Positions 19,765 to 29,466 of a stretch of 64,000 bases of DNA are shown in pieces (the stretch's first letter is position 1; each line of letters begins with the position of its first letter). Both the position numbers and the translations under genes were made by a program. Origin of the DNA: Prado023 sp963736425 (GTDB lineage: Bacteria > Actinomycetota > Actinomycetes > S36-B12 > CAIYMF01). A model generated the notes under the pieces. That model was not told the DNA's origin. It did not search any database and saw nothing but the letters and a program-made list of their open reading frames with translations. The stretch is from positions 1 to 64,000 of the forward strand of contig CAVTOX010000024.1 in NCBI GenBank assembly GCA_963736425.1, given 5' to 3'.

Positions 19765-20055
19765 GGGCAGAGTCCTCCCTCCTATTGGGGGCACACCATG
19801 GCAAACCCGTGTTTCAGGGGTGTTGCGGACATGTACCACTTCGGGATGGCTCCAACCGGTCGGCAGGGCCCACGCGAGGGCCGAAGTAGGGTGACGCGAC
19901 CACGAGGCGGGGAAGCGGTTGCATGCCGAAGCTGGGAGCCGCCGCGCTGCTGGACCGATCCGGACACAGATGTCCGCACCGCGCCAGTCGTTGTCCGGAT
20001 CCCGACATCAGGCGCGCCCGCATGGCGTCTCAGGGCTTCGTGTGAAGCGCGGCGA
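19765..20055 (+). other. Intergenic region, nothing recognisable
   Basis: Two minus-strand genes flank this 291-bp gap: the end of the MFS-cNMP gene and the start of the glutaminase gene. It should contain the glutaminase promoter, but I see no convincing -35/-10 pair, terminator hairpin or small gene. Confidence 0.4.
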
Positions 20056-21774
20056 TCAGTACGTCGGGATGCGCCTGCTGATCATGTCGTCGGCGGCGTT
20101 GTTGACCTCGCTGTTGCCAGTGACCGCGTCGAGGAAGTCCGCGCGATCCAGCGCCAGGACGACCGTCGGCTCGTCAGCTGTGACTGTTGCTGTCCGCGGC
20201 ACGTCGCGCAGGAGGGCGATCTCGCCGAACGGATCGCCGGCTCCCATCTGTCGAAGAACCGTGCCCTCGAAGCTGGCAGTCATCTGCCCGGACTCGATGA
20301 CGTAGAACCGGTCGCCCTCGTCGCCCTCCCGGATGAGGACGTCGCCTGCGGGAAGCTCGATGCGCACCAGCTGCTGCGCGACGCGCTCCAACGACTTGAG
20401 CTCCAGCGGTGCGAACAGCGGCACCTGGCGCAGCAGGGCCAGGCCCTCGGGCTCGCGCAGCGTCGCGTCCATGGCCTTGAGTCGACCGAATGCGGGCAGC
20501 ACGGAGGCGGAGATGAGGATCGCGAGAACTGCAAGCGACCACCGCAGGCCCCAGAAGTGGATCATGACCGGCATGATGGCCGAACCCAGGGCCATGGCGC
20601 CGATGAGGGCTGTGTCGAGCGCCCCGAACACCCGACCCATCACCTCGTCGTCGGTCTTGCGCTGGAGGATCGTCGAGGCGTTGACATCGACCACAGGGTT
20701 CGCGACGCCGATGATGAACAGGGCGAGGAAGGCCGCCCACATCTGGGGCCAGATGGCTGCGAGCAGCAGGGGCAGGGCCCAGAAGATGACCCCGACTCCG
20801 AAGTCGGTCCCGAGCTTGCCGATCGACGACCGGCCGACCGCCACGAGGCCGCCGAGCAGTGCGCCGATGCCCATGACGCTGTCGAGGTACCCGACACCCG
20901 TTGAGCCGAAGCTGGTCATCTGCACGGCCATCTCGATGCCGAAGACGGCCGACGCACCGGCGACGATCGTCTGGGCCGAGTAGACCCCGGAGACAAGTCG
21001 TAGGTCGGGGTCCCTCCAGATCGCCTTGAACCCCTCCATCGACTCCATGAAGAAGCCCTGCTGCTCCTCCTCGATCGCGTCGGCGGGGGCCCCGGCTGCC
21101 AAGGCGCCCGCGGCCGCTCCCACGAGGGACTCGACGGGCTCCGCGGCCTCTGCCGGCTCGTCGGAGGCCACGTGGATCCGGCTGACGAGCGCAGCCGACC
21201 ACAGGAAGGTCAGCGCGTTGAACACGACCACCACGGGGACGCCGATGGCGCTGACCAGGATGCCGCCGATCGCCGGGCCGACGAAGAACGCGAGGCTCTC
21301 GATGGTGCTCGCAGTCCCGTTCGCGGCAGTCAGCTCCTCCGGGGAGTTCACGAGCTTGGGCGTCAGGGCTGCGACCGCTGGGCGGAACGGGGCTCCAACC
21401 AGGGGCGTGAGGGTCGCGAGCACGAACACCGTCCACGGTGGGGCATCCGCCCAGATGAGGCCGGCCACAGCGAAACCGAGGGCCGCCCTGATCACATCTG
21501 TGCTGATCATGACCATCTTGCGCGGAAGCCGGTCGACGAGCGTCGAGGCGAACGGCGTGACGATCGTCATGAGGACCAGGCGCACCGTGAACCAGATGCC
21601 GACGGCCCGGGCGCCGCCCACGTCGTACACCCAGATCAGGATGGCCGTCGCGTAGGCCCAGTCACCGATCGCCGACCCGGCGAAGGCCAGGTTGATCCGA
21701 CGGAGCCCGGGATTGCGGAACACCGTGGACAGTGACGTCCCCGTCTCGCGGACGGCGTCGGCGACGCGTGACAT
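20056..21774 (-). CDS. MFS transporter fused to a cyclic-nucleotide-binding domain
   Basis: An intact 572-residue protein. Residues 1-430 carry about 12 membrane helices with the MFS loop VDRLPRKMVMISTDV and helices such as VFVLATLTPLVGAPFRPAVAA. A charged insert rich in Glu/Ala lies near 225-245. Residues 440-560 are a cNMP-binding domain, with ELPAGDVLIREGDEGDRFYV and the cassette FGEIALLRDVPRTATVTA. It has the same architecture as the gene at 8738-10444, so the two are paralogues. An export role controlled by cAMP or cGMP is inference. Confidence 0.92.
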   Translation of the reverse strand: MSRVADAVRETGTSLSTVFRNPGLRRINLAFAGSAIGDWAYATAILIWVYDVGGARAVGIWFTVRLVLMTIVTPFASTLVDRLPRKMVMISTDVIRAALGFAVAGLIWADAPPWTVFVLATLTPLVGAPFRPAVAALTPKLVNSPEELTAANGTASTIESLAFFVGPAIGGILVSAIGVPVVVVFNALTFLWSAALVSRIHVASDEPAEAAEPVESLVGAAAGALAAGAPADAIEEEQQGFFMESMEGFKAIWRDPDLRLVSGVYSAQTIVAGASAVFGIEMAVQMTSFGSTGVGYLDSVMGIGALLGGLVAVGRSSIGKLGTDFGVGVIFWALPLLLAAIWPQMWAAFLALFIIGVANPVVDVNASTILQRKTDDEVMGRVFGALDTALIGAMALGSAIMPVMIHFWGLRWSLAVLAILISASVLPAFGRLKAMDATLREPEGLALLRQVPLFAPLELKSLERVAQQLVRIELPAGDVLIREGDEGDRFYVIESGQMTASFEGTVLRQMGAGDPFGEIALLRDVPRTATVTADEPTVVLALDRADFLDAVTGNSEVNNAADDMISRRIPTY

Positions 21775-21840
21775 GGGTGCTCCCGGGGGTCGGCGGCGTG
21801 GTCTAGGCGCCGGACTCTATCCCGACATGGCGGGCCGGAG

Positions 21841-22653
21841 TCAGGCCGCCGCGCGCACCAGGTGCTTGCCCATCCCCTGTGTGGCGGTGACTGCCCCGGA
21901 CGTCAGGACGGCGAAGGCCTGGTACTCGGCTCCGGGCAGCCAGTCCCACGACTCGGCCAGCGGTCGGTCCTTCGCCAGCGCCCAGATGGCCGTGGCGAAC
22001 GCGTCGACGTGTCCGAGGTCCGGCCCCACGACGGTCACGCTGGCCAGTGCGTCGGGTCGGCCCACCCCGCCTGGCCGCCCGCCGAGTCCGGCCCAGATGT
22101 GGTCCCCCCGCTGGGCTGCCCCAGAGGTCGCAACCGCGAAGGGCCGCCCGTCGGCCGGTGCCTCGACCACCGCGACGATCCGGCGCTCGTCGGCCGGATC
22201 TGTGACGGCGACCCGCCAGGGGCGTCCGGTGTCGGCGCGGCCGATCATCTGGATGTCCCCGCCCACACCGAAGAAGGCGTCGTCGGCTCCGGCGGCGGAC
22301 ACGATCCGAACAGCGCGCTCGACGGCCCACCCCTTGACGTAGCCGGTGGGGTCGAACCGGCCCTGGCGGTCGTAGGGGTGGAAGCCCCCCTCGGTGAGGT
22401 CCTCCAGCGTTCCGACGGCGTCGATGACCTCGGCGAGCAGGGGGGAGCATCGGCCGAGGGTGCGGGCGCCCGCTCGCCACTGGCACAGGTCGCTGTCATC
22501 GCGGTACGGCGAGAGCGCGGCCTCGACCTCGTCGAGCCACGCCTTGACCTCGTCCACCGCCATCTCGGCACTCCCGACGGTCGGGTCGGACGGGTGCCAC
22601 GGGATCGCCAGCGACGCGTACGACCCCATCGTGGGCCAGGCCCAGCGCCTCAT
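21841..22653 (-). CDS. apbE: FAD:protein FMN transferase (ApbE)
   Basis: This 270-residue enzyme attaches FMN covalently to Ser/Thr of target proteins using FAD. Family motifs are TMGSYASL near the N-terminus, FDPTGYVKGWAVERA, DDAFFGVGGDIQMIG, ATSGAAQRGDHIW, and VDAFATAIWAL near the C-terminus. No signal peptide is visible, although ApbE-type flavinylation can act outside the membrane. Its start overlaps the stop of the FMN-binding gene by four bases, so the two are translationally coupled. The neighbour is its likely substrate. Confidence 0.92.
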   Translation of the reverse strand: MRRWAWPTMGSYASLAIPWHPSDPTVGSAEMAVDEVKAWLDEVEAALSPYRDDSDLCQWRAGARTLGRCSPLLAEVIDAVGTLEDLTEGGFHPYDRQGRFDPTGYVKGWAVERAVRIVSAAGADDAFFGVGGDIQMIGRADTGRPWRVAVTDPADERRIVAVVEAPADGRPFAVATSGAAQRGDHIWAGLGGRPGGVGRPDALASVTVVGPDLGHVDAFATAIWALAKDRPLAESWDWLPGAEYQAFAVLTSGAVTATQGMGKHLVRAAA

Positions 22654-23219
22654 CTCTGGTCCAGGATCGACTGCATCGACTCGCGATAGGCCCCGGTCGT
22701 GAAGGTGGCCCCCGAGACCCCGTCGAACTGGACGCCCTGCTCGGCGGCCTGGGCGTCCAGGGTGGGGATCGCCATGCTGTTGATCATCTGGGACTTGCGG
22801 TCGCCGTCGGGGTAGGTCAGCGCCTGCACGGCGCAGACGGTCCCGTCGGCCGCGAAGTCCATGCGGACCTGGACGGGTCCCCAGGGCGTCATCGCGGCGT
22901 CGCCGGTCACGGACTCGGCGTTGCTGCAGTCCGCGCTCGCAGCGGGGGAGTCCGTGGAGGCGCCCGAGTCGGTCGAGGTTCCGGAGTCGGTGGAGGTTCC
23001 GGAGTCGGTCGAGGTCCCGGAGTCAGTGGACGACCCGGAGTCGCTCGAGGTTCCGGAGTCCGCCTGGCCCGAACTGTCCGCCGTCCCGCTCTCCACCGCG
23101 CCGGACGCCGCGGTGTTCGTGACCTCCGGGTGCAGCGCCGGGTCGAACATCCAGACGCTGGCCAGCGCCACGCCCGCCAGGGCCAGGCCGGGGGTTGCTC
23201 GCTTCATCAACTCGCTCAT
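22650..23219 (-). CDS. FMN-binding domain protein, exported and membrane-anchored
   Basis: A 189-residue protein. An N-terminal hydrophobic segment (TPGLALAGVALASVWMF) acts as signal or anchor. A low-complexity linker of repeated DSGTST units (about 45-95) follows. The C-terminal FMN-bind domain carries the ApbE target motif DGVSGATFTTGAY, where the second Thr-type residue of SGAT is flavinylated. The position between apbE and a membrane oxidoreductase suggests it carries electrons outside the membrane. The linker gives it reach through the cell envelope. Confidence 0.88.
   Translation of the reverse strand: MSELMKRATPGLALAGVALASVWMFDPALHPEVTNTAASGAVESGTADSSGQADSGTSSDSGSSTDSGTSTDSGTSTDSGTSTDSGASTDSPAASADCSNAESVTGDAAMTPWGPVQVRMDFAADGTVCAVQALTYPDGDRKSQMINSMAIPTLDAQAAEQGVQFDGVSGATFTTGAYRESMQSILDQR
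22948..23061 (-). repeat. 18-bp tandem repeat inside the FMN-binding gene
   Basis: Six imperfect 18-bp units starting GAGTC (plus strand) encode the DSGTST-type linker of the FMN-binding protein. The repeats are in frame, so copy-number change would only alter linker length. Confidence 0.9.
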
Positions 23220-23228
23220 GAGGGGCTC

Positions 23229-24727
23229 CTACCAGCCGAATCGTTCGGAATGGATCTGGTCGCGGGGGACCCCGGCGCGCTCCAGCTCGCGGCACACGCG
23301 GTCCTGTAGGTCCTTGGGACCGCAGACGAATGCCGCGCGGGAGCGCAGGTCGCCGATGTTGGCCGCCAGCGCCTCGGCGGTGAACGGGTTGCCGCCGGGG
23401 AACGTCGAGCGCGGCCCGGTGACCGGGATCATCGCGCCACCACGTGCCCGGGCCATCTGGTCGAACTCGGCTGCCAGCGGCAGGTCCGCAGGGCTGTGCG
23501 CCCGGGCCAGGACCAACGGTGCGTTCGCCGCCGTGGCGTCCTCGAGCAGGGCACGCATCGGGGCCAGCCCCACGCCCGCACCGATGAGCAGCACCCGCCG
23601 ACCCTCCGCCTGGTCCATCGTCATGCCTCCGTAGGGTCCCTCGAGGAGCACGCGCGTCCCCGGGGGAACGGACAGGGTGCGCGTGGAGGCATCGCCCAGC
23701 GCCTTGACGGTCAGCCGCAGCGCACCGGCCCTCGGTGCAGCGGACAGCGAGTACGGGTGGGCCTGCCACCACAGGTCGCGGGTCATGATCCGCAGGCCCA
23801 CGAACTGGCCCGGTCGTGCCCCGAGGCGGTCGACGCCCCGGCCGGTGATGACCAGCGACGCGACGCCCGGTGCCTCCGGGATGATGCGGCTGATGGTGGT
23901 GCGCCGACGCAGTGCTGGGCTCACGATCCCACCGACGCGGCTCCACAGGATGATGCCCGTGGTCGCGGCGTACAGGGCGATCCACCACCAGCGCGCGATG
24001 CTGCTGCTGCCCAGGGTGGTGCCGCTGAACAGCGCGTGCGGGAAGGCCAGCGCGACGGCGAGATAGCCGGCCAGGTGGACCATGTGCCAGGTCTCGTAGG
24101 TCATCCGGGTGCGGATCCGTCGCCACGAGGTGAGGCTCACGACGGCGAACAGCACGGCTGCTGCGACGGCGGCGACGAACCAGTCGGTCCCCGTCACGAG
24201 GTCCACCAGCCCGGTCCACATCCGTGTGAGCCCGCCGCCTGCGGCGTACAGCGAGGCGACGACGTGCACGAGCATCCCGAACGCCGCGGTCATCCCAGTG
24301 ATCCGGTGCCAGGAGATCATCCGGTCCAGGCCGGCACCCCGTTCCAGCCACGCGGGGCGGGCGGTGAGGACGAGTCCGCCGAGGGAGGCCAGGGCCGCCA
24401 GGAGGCCCGAGAGCTGGCTGATCGCCAGCGCAGTGTCGATGCCTCCGGCGAACAGGCCGGCGAATCCACCTGCCAGGGCCCAGAGGCCCACGGTGATGGT
24501 CGTGATCCCGGCCGCCCAGGGAGCGGGATCGATCTGGATCCGGGAGGCGGGGCGAGCGTGTTCGTCGGTCGGGCAGCGCGGCGCCTGCTCGGACGTGTCG
24601 GGCGTGGGCCCCGAGGTGGCTGTGAGTGGGTGCGGGCAGCGTCACGGGCAGTGGCGGCCGATTGCGGGTCGCGACTGTCCGGCGCACCCGCGGTGGGGCT
24701 CGTCGGTGGCTCGAGCATCGTTGTCAT
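23229..24727 (-). CDS. Ferric-reductase-like transmembrane flavin oxidoreductase (frame break)
   Basis: About 499 residues. A polar Pro/Arg-rich N-terminus of about 60 residues precedes five or six helices of a ferric-reductase-like haem domain, with His residues in SWHRITGMTAAFGMLVHVVA and TWHMVHLAGYLAVALAFPHA. An FAD-binding domain follows (ARPGQFVGLRI, HPYSLSAAP), then an NAD-binding domain (LLIGAGVGLAPMRALLED, AAFVCGPKDL). One break near 24545 separates the N-terminal tail, and the catalytic part is intact. It ends 10 bp before the FMN-binding gene. It probably moves electrons from NAD(P)H across the membrane to the flavinylated protein. Confidence 0.85.
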
Positions 24728-24870
24728 GCGTCGATGCTCGCACCGTGACGGCGCCTCGGCGAAGGCCAGAGGGCCGTTCGGGGGCCCTCTTTACCCAGCC
24801 CGTACACGAGCGTGAACTGGCCCAGTTGTCCTTACCGTACGACTATCGGGCTCTCGTCGGAACGGCTAGG

Positions 24871-26464
24871 TCAGGCCGGGCCGCCGGCGGCCGCTGCCTC
24901 GGCCTTGCGCCGCCGGCGACGGCCCCGGGTCGCGAGCCGGTAGATGCCCCAGATGATCAGGATCAGGATCAGCAGCAGCACGCCGAGGATGATCAGCAGC
25001 CAGCCGAGCAGGCCGATCCGCAACGACGAGTGATCCGGCGGCGCCGACTGGGCGACGGCTCCCTTCGGCCCTGCGGAGACGTCCACCACGGCCAGGAGCC
25101 CCGCATGGTCGGTCGGCAGGCACACGCCTCGTCCGGTGATGGGCTCTGCGAGGCCCTTCTCGGCGAGGATCGCAGACGACTCCTCGGTCGTGGCGATCTG
25201 GCTCGGGTCGTTGCAGGCCCACACCTGATCGGCGTCCGGCCACTTGTTGCCGAACACCTCCGCACGCACGGGCGTCGCGCCGTTGCGGGTGAACACGTAG
25301 TCCAGGCGATCGGTGAAGCCCGGCGTCGTTGCCCTGCTCCAGGGACACCTCCAGCCGCTCGGGGTTGGGCCCGGCGAGGTCGCCGTCAGCGCCCCAGGTG
25401 CGGTTCTTCGGGTCCATCGCGTCGGGGCCCGAGTCGGTGTAGCCGGCGTCGACCATCGTCCAGTAGGCGCTGCACGACGGATCGGCGTTCGCGGCCGTGA
25501 CGGGCTCCGGCTGGGCCGCGCACGTGGCGCCGGCCTCGGGCTGCCCGCCCGGGTTCGAGCCGCTCCGAGCTCCGCGACCCGAGGATCGCGCGGGTCGGAG
25601 TTGAAGTCGCCGATGACGATGGTCGGGACGGTGGTGGTGGACAGGTCGGCGACGAGTTGCCGTGCCTGCTGGGCGGAGGCGACCTCGCCGTCCGCCTTCC
25701 ACGAGGACTCGAGGTGCGTGGTCACCACGCGGACCGTCGTCCCGGCGATGGCGATGTCGGCCCAGGCGTATCCGCGGTCGATCTTGAAGACCACGGGGGC
25801 GACGGCGTAGCGGTCCTCGTACTCGCTGGTGCCGACGGCCAGGACGTCCTTCGGCGATGTCCTCGCGCACGAGCAGGGCGTCACCGATGACGAACCCGCA
25901 GTCGGCGGTGTCCGTGCCGAACAGCGGCTGGAAGGTGTCCGGGTCGGTCGACCGTCGTCAGGAACGGGATCGGCGGGATCTCGTAGCCCGGGTTCTGCGC
26001 GGTGATCCCACCGCGCTCGGCCACCTTGTAGGTCGACGCCCGCCTCAGCCGTCGCCTGCGAGGAACTGCTCGGTGAAGTCGAACACCGGCACCGGCGAGC
26101 TCCACGGCTTCGGCCGGCACGACCAGATCGTGGCCTCCTGCAGGCCGATCACGTCGGGCTTGGCGGCCGCGGCCTCCTCGGCGAGCAGCGTGACCCGCTG
26201 GTCGAAGTCGGTGGCCGCCACCTGGTCCCACATGACCTGCGCAGCCGCGGGCATGTCGGGGAGCAGTTCGAGGGCGACATCCGGTGTCGGCGCCGAGGTA
26301 GAGGTTCCGCGCCCATGACCTGCACGCTCCCCGCCGGGTCGTCGGCGGTGACTGGGCCGATCGCCGGTACCGGGGCGGCCAGCGCCGCGGGCACGGCCAT
26401 CAGCCCGGTGAGCAAGTGCGGCGGCCGTGACGATCCCCAGCCTGTGTACCCACGAGAGTCCCAT
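24871..26464 (-). pseudogene. Secreted endonuclease/exonuclease/phosphatase-family protein (many frame breaks)
   Basis: From the ATG at 26464 the protein has a signal peptide (LGIVTAAALLTGLMAVPAAL). EEP-fold motifs follow across several frames: KPDVIGLQEATIW, VVTTHLESSW, TIVIGDFNSDPRD, FTDRLDYVFTRNG and TDHAGLLAVVDVS. The C-terminus has a membrane helix (GWLLIILGVLLLILILIIWG) and an Arg/Lys-rich tail, so it is anchored with the catalytic part outside. At least five frame breaks occur between 25300 and 26420. The active-site residues all survive, so poor sequence quality is a real alternative to gene decay. Possible substrates are DNA or lipid/sugar phosphates. Confidence 0.7.
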
Positions 26465-26669
26465 GCCCCGGACCGTATCCGAGCGGGTGCCGGGGTCGCG
26501 CCCTGATCGTCCGCAGCGGCCCCGCGCGCCCACACCGGGGTGTCCAGGCGGGCCAACCGCGCCGCAGGAGCAGCCCGCGCCGATGATCCATTCTGGTTCG
26601 GGACTCCAGAAGCCACCCAACGTGCATGGATCATGGGGCGGGCGGGTTTCCGGCGCCGGGAGCCGACCC

Positions 26670-27704
26670 TCAGCCCAGTACCCGCTCCGAACCGCGCAGG
26701 ATCACCCGTGTGGGCAGGACCACCTGCTCGGCGAGCCCCATCGGGTCGATCATCCGGCGCAGGGTGATCTCAGCGGCCATCTCGCCCATGCGCTCAGGCT
26801 GGTGGGCCACCACGCTCACACCCAGGAAGCCGGCGAGCTCGAAGTCGTCGAAGCCGAGCAGGCCGATGTGGGCGTCGCGCTGACGGATGCCCTGCAGCGC
26901 GCCGATCGTGGCCCGGTTGTTGCCGGCGAACACCGCAGTCGGCGGGGCAGCGGAATCCAGCAGGGCAGACACCGCTGCGGCTGCTGAGGCGATGTCCGGG
27001 GCATCCATGCGGATGATGGCCGGATCGATCGCGACTCCGCGCGCATCGAGGGCGTCGCGGTAGCCGAGCAGCCGCTCGTGGTGGGTGTAGAGCGAGTCGG
27101 CGCTCCCCACGAACGCCACACGGGTGTGCCCTGCGTCCAGGAGTGCGAGGACTCCGGCCCGTGCACCTGCCCGGTTGTCCAGGACGACGCTGTCGCTGGT
27201 TGCATTCGACAGGGGCCGGTCGACCGCGACGATCGGCGTGCCGAAGTGGCGCTCGCCGTCCAGGTAGCTGTGGTCGGTTGCGATGGGCACGAGCAGCAGC
27301 CCCCGGATCCGGCGCTCGAGCATGGCCGAGACCACGGCGGGCTCCAGGCGCGACTCGTCGTCGGAGGCGGCGATCACCAGTGTCATGCCCTCCCGCGCCA
27401 GGACACGCTCCACCCCGGCGGCGACCAGTGAGTAGAACGGGTTGGTCAGGTCCCCGATCACGAAACCCACGGTGTTGGCGACCCCACCGGTGCGCAGTTC
27501 GCGGGCCAGGGCGTTGGGACGGAACCGCAGGGTGGTCGCCGCATGCTCGATGCGGGCACGCGTCTCGGGATCGACGTTCGCCCCGCCGGTCAGGGCGCGG
27601 GACACCGTCTTCGTGCTCACCTCCGCCAGTCGCGCGACATCGGCCAGGGTCGCCCTGCCGGAGTTGGGTGTGACTCGGCCCACACCCTTGTCCATCGATG
27701 TCAT
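26670..27704 (-). CDS. LacI-family transcriptional regulator
   Basis: An intact 344-residue repressor. The helix-turn-helix is at about residues 18-40 (ATLADVARLAEVSTKTVSRAL), then the hinge helix RPNALARELRTGG and a periplasmic-binding-protein-like sugar domain (VGFVIGDLTNPFYSLVAAGV, RVAFVGSADS, AVFAGNNRATIGAL, IGLLGFDDFELAGFL). It is divergent from the first sugar ABC operon with 216 bp between, so it most likely controls that operon. The inducing sugar is unknown. A second ATG three codons in could also be the start. Confidence 0.9.
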   Translation of the reverse strand: MTSMDKGVGRVTPNSGRATLADVARLAEVSTKTVSRALTGGANVDPETRARIEHAATTLRFRPNALARELRTGGVANTVGFVIGDLTNPFYSLVAAGVERVLAREGMTLVIAASDDESRLEPAVVSAMLERRIRGLLLVPIATDHSYLDGERHFGTPIVAVDRPLSNATSDSVVLDNRAGARAGVLALLDAGHTRVAFVGSADSLYTHHERLLGYRDALDARGVAIDPAIIRMDAPDIASAAAAVSALLDSAAPPTAVFAGNNRATIGALQGIRQRDAHIGLLGFDDFELAGFLGVSVVAHQPERMGEMAAEITLRRMIDPMGLAEQVVLPTRVILRGSERVLG

Positions 27705-27772
27705 GTGCCGAATGTAGCGCGTCAGTTCGCCGGAGAGCGATTGCTAGGGCGGCTGTTCACGGATCGACCATT

Positions 27773-27790
27773 CGTTATCAACTCGTTACC
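27773..27790 (+). promoter_or_regulatory. Paired CGTTATC / CGTTACC elements before the first sugar operon
   Basis: CGTTATC at 27773 and CGTTACC at 27784 are spaced exactly 11 bp and are followed directly by TATGAT (27791-27796), a good -10 hexamer. The same two elements at the same 11-bp spacing, in reverse order, lie upstream of araB at 40402-40419. I infer a shared regulator binding side by side on one DNA face. Confidence 0.45.
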
Positions 27791-27920
27791 TATGATGCTT
27801 GACAACGTAGGACATGACAGATTGGCTTCGGAGTTGTGACATTCCTGAGACATGCCCGGCGTGGCGTATTGACCCAGGCCTCGGCTGTCGTGACGATCCG
27901 TGATCATGGTGGTGCATGCA

Positions 27921-29466
27921 GTGAGTGAAGCGCCCCTCCTGGAGATGCGCAGCATCACCAAGGAGTTCCCCGGTGTGAAGGCCCTGTCCGACGTCTCACT
28001 GACCGTGGGGCGGCCCGAGATCCATTCGATCTGCGGCGAGAACGGTGCGGGCAAGTCCACGCTGATGAAGGTGCTGTCCGGGGTCTACCCGTACGGCTCG
28101 TACGACGGGGACATCGTCTACAAGGGCGAGTTGGTCCAGTTCCGCAACATCGGTGAGTCCGAGGCCGTCGGCATCGTGATCATCCACCAGGAGCTCGCGC
28201 TGATCCCTGAGCTGTCGATCATGGAGAACATGTTCCTGGGCAACGAGCCCCGCAGGATGGGCGGCACCGCGATCGACTGGACCACGGCACGCCGCCGCTG
28301 CATCGAGCTCATGGAGCGGGTCGGCCTCGACGAGCGCCCGGACATGCAGATCAAGAACATCGGCGTGGGCAAGCAGCAGCTCGTCGAGATCGCCAAGGCC
28401 CTGAGCAAGGACGTCGAGCTGCTGATCCTCGACGAGCCCACCGCGGCGCTCAACGACAGGGACTCCCAGCACCTCCTGGGCCTGATGCAGGGTCTCAAGG
28501 ACTCCGGCGTGAGCTGCATCATGATCTCGCACAAGCTCAACGAGATCGAGCAGATCTCGGACAAGATCACGATCATCCGCGACGGCAAGACCATCGAGAC
28601 CCTCGATGCCGAGGGCGCCAACGAGGACCGGATCATCAAGGGCATGGTCGGCCGCGAGATGAACAGCCGCTACCCGACCCGGGAGAAGGACATCGGGGAC
28701 GTGTTCTTCGAGGTCCGCGACATCTGGGTCAAGCACCCGATCGCCGACGACCGCTACGTCTGCAAGGGCTCGAGCCTCAAGGTCCGCCACGGCGAGGTCG
28801 TCGGGATCGCCGGCCTCATGGGTGCCGGGCGCACCGAGTTGGCGATGAGCATCTTCGGCCGCAGCTACGGCATCTGGGAGTCCGGGACGATCATCAAGGA
28901 CGGCGAGGAGATCGAGCTGCGCCACGTGCGGCGACGCCATCAGCCACGGCGTCGCCTACGTGAGCGAGGACCGCAAGACCCTCGGCCTGAACCTGCTGGA
29001 CGACATCAAGACCGCCACAGTGCAGGCCAAGTGGAGCAAGGTGAGCACCCGGGGCGTGATCGACAAGCACAAGGTGTTCGTCGCGGCCGAGGACTACCGC
29101 AAGCGCCTGCGCACCAAGACCCCCTCGGTCAATGAGGGCGTGGACAAGCTCTCGGGCGGCAACCAGCAGAAGGTCGTCCTGAGCAAGTGGATGTTCACCG
29201 ACTCCGACCTGCTGATCCTCGATGAGCCGACCCGCGGCATCGACGTCGGCGCCAAGTACGAGATCTACGAGGTGATCTTCGAGCTGGCCCGGCAGGGCAA
29301 GGGCGTGATCGTGATCTCCTCCGAGCTGCCCGAGGTCATCGGCATCTCCGACCGCATCTACACGGTGTTCGAGGGGCAGGTCACCGCAGACGTCCCGGTT
29401 GAGGAAGCCACCCAGGAATCACTGATGAAGACCATGACATCCGCACGAGTGAGGACCACAGCATGA
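27921..29466 (+). CDS. mmsA: Sugar ABC transporter ATP-binding protein, MmsA-type (frame break)
   Basis: About 514 residues with two ATPase halves, typical of CUT2 monosaccharide importers. The first half has Walker A GENGAGKSTLMK, signature GVGKQQLVEIAKAL and Walker B LLILDEPTAAL. The second half has GLMGAGRTELA, LSGGNQQKVVLSKW and LLILDEPTRGIDVG. One extra base near 28930 breaks the frame just before VAYVSEDRKTLGLNLL. Starts at GTG 27921 (MSEAPLLEM) or GTG 27900 are both possible; I prefer 27921 by comparison with the paralogue at 45728. The stop overlaps the permease start by four bases. Confidence 0.88.

Noticed and set aside
22948..23061. CRISPR-like regular repeat
   Set aside because: The 18-bp units are contiguous, in frame and encode a Ser/Thr/Asp linker; there are no spacers.
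24109..25500. Long plus-strand open frame of 463 codons
   Set aside because: It is a high-GC shadow of the reductase and EEP genes on the other strand, rich in Arg/Pro/Gln and without domains.
27799..27827. TTGACA as a -35 for the first sugar operon
   Set aside because: The bases 17 bp downstream read TTGGCT, a poor -10; TATGAT at 27791 is the better -10 candidate.
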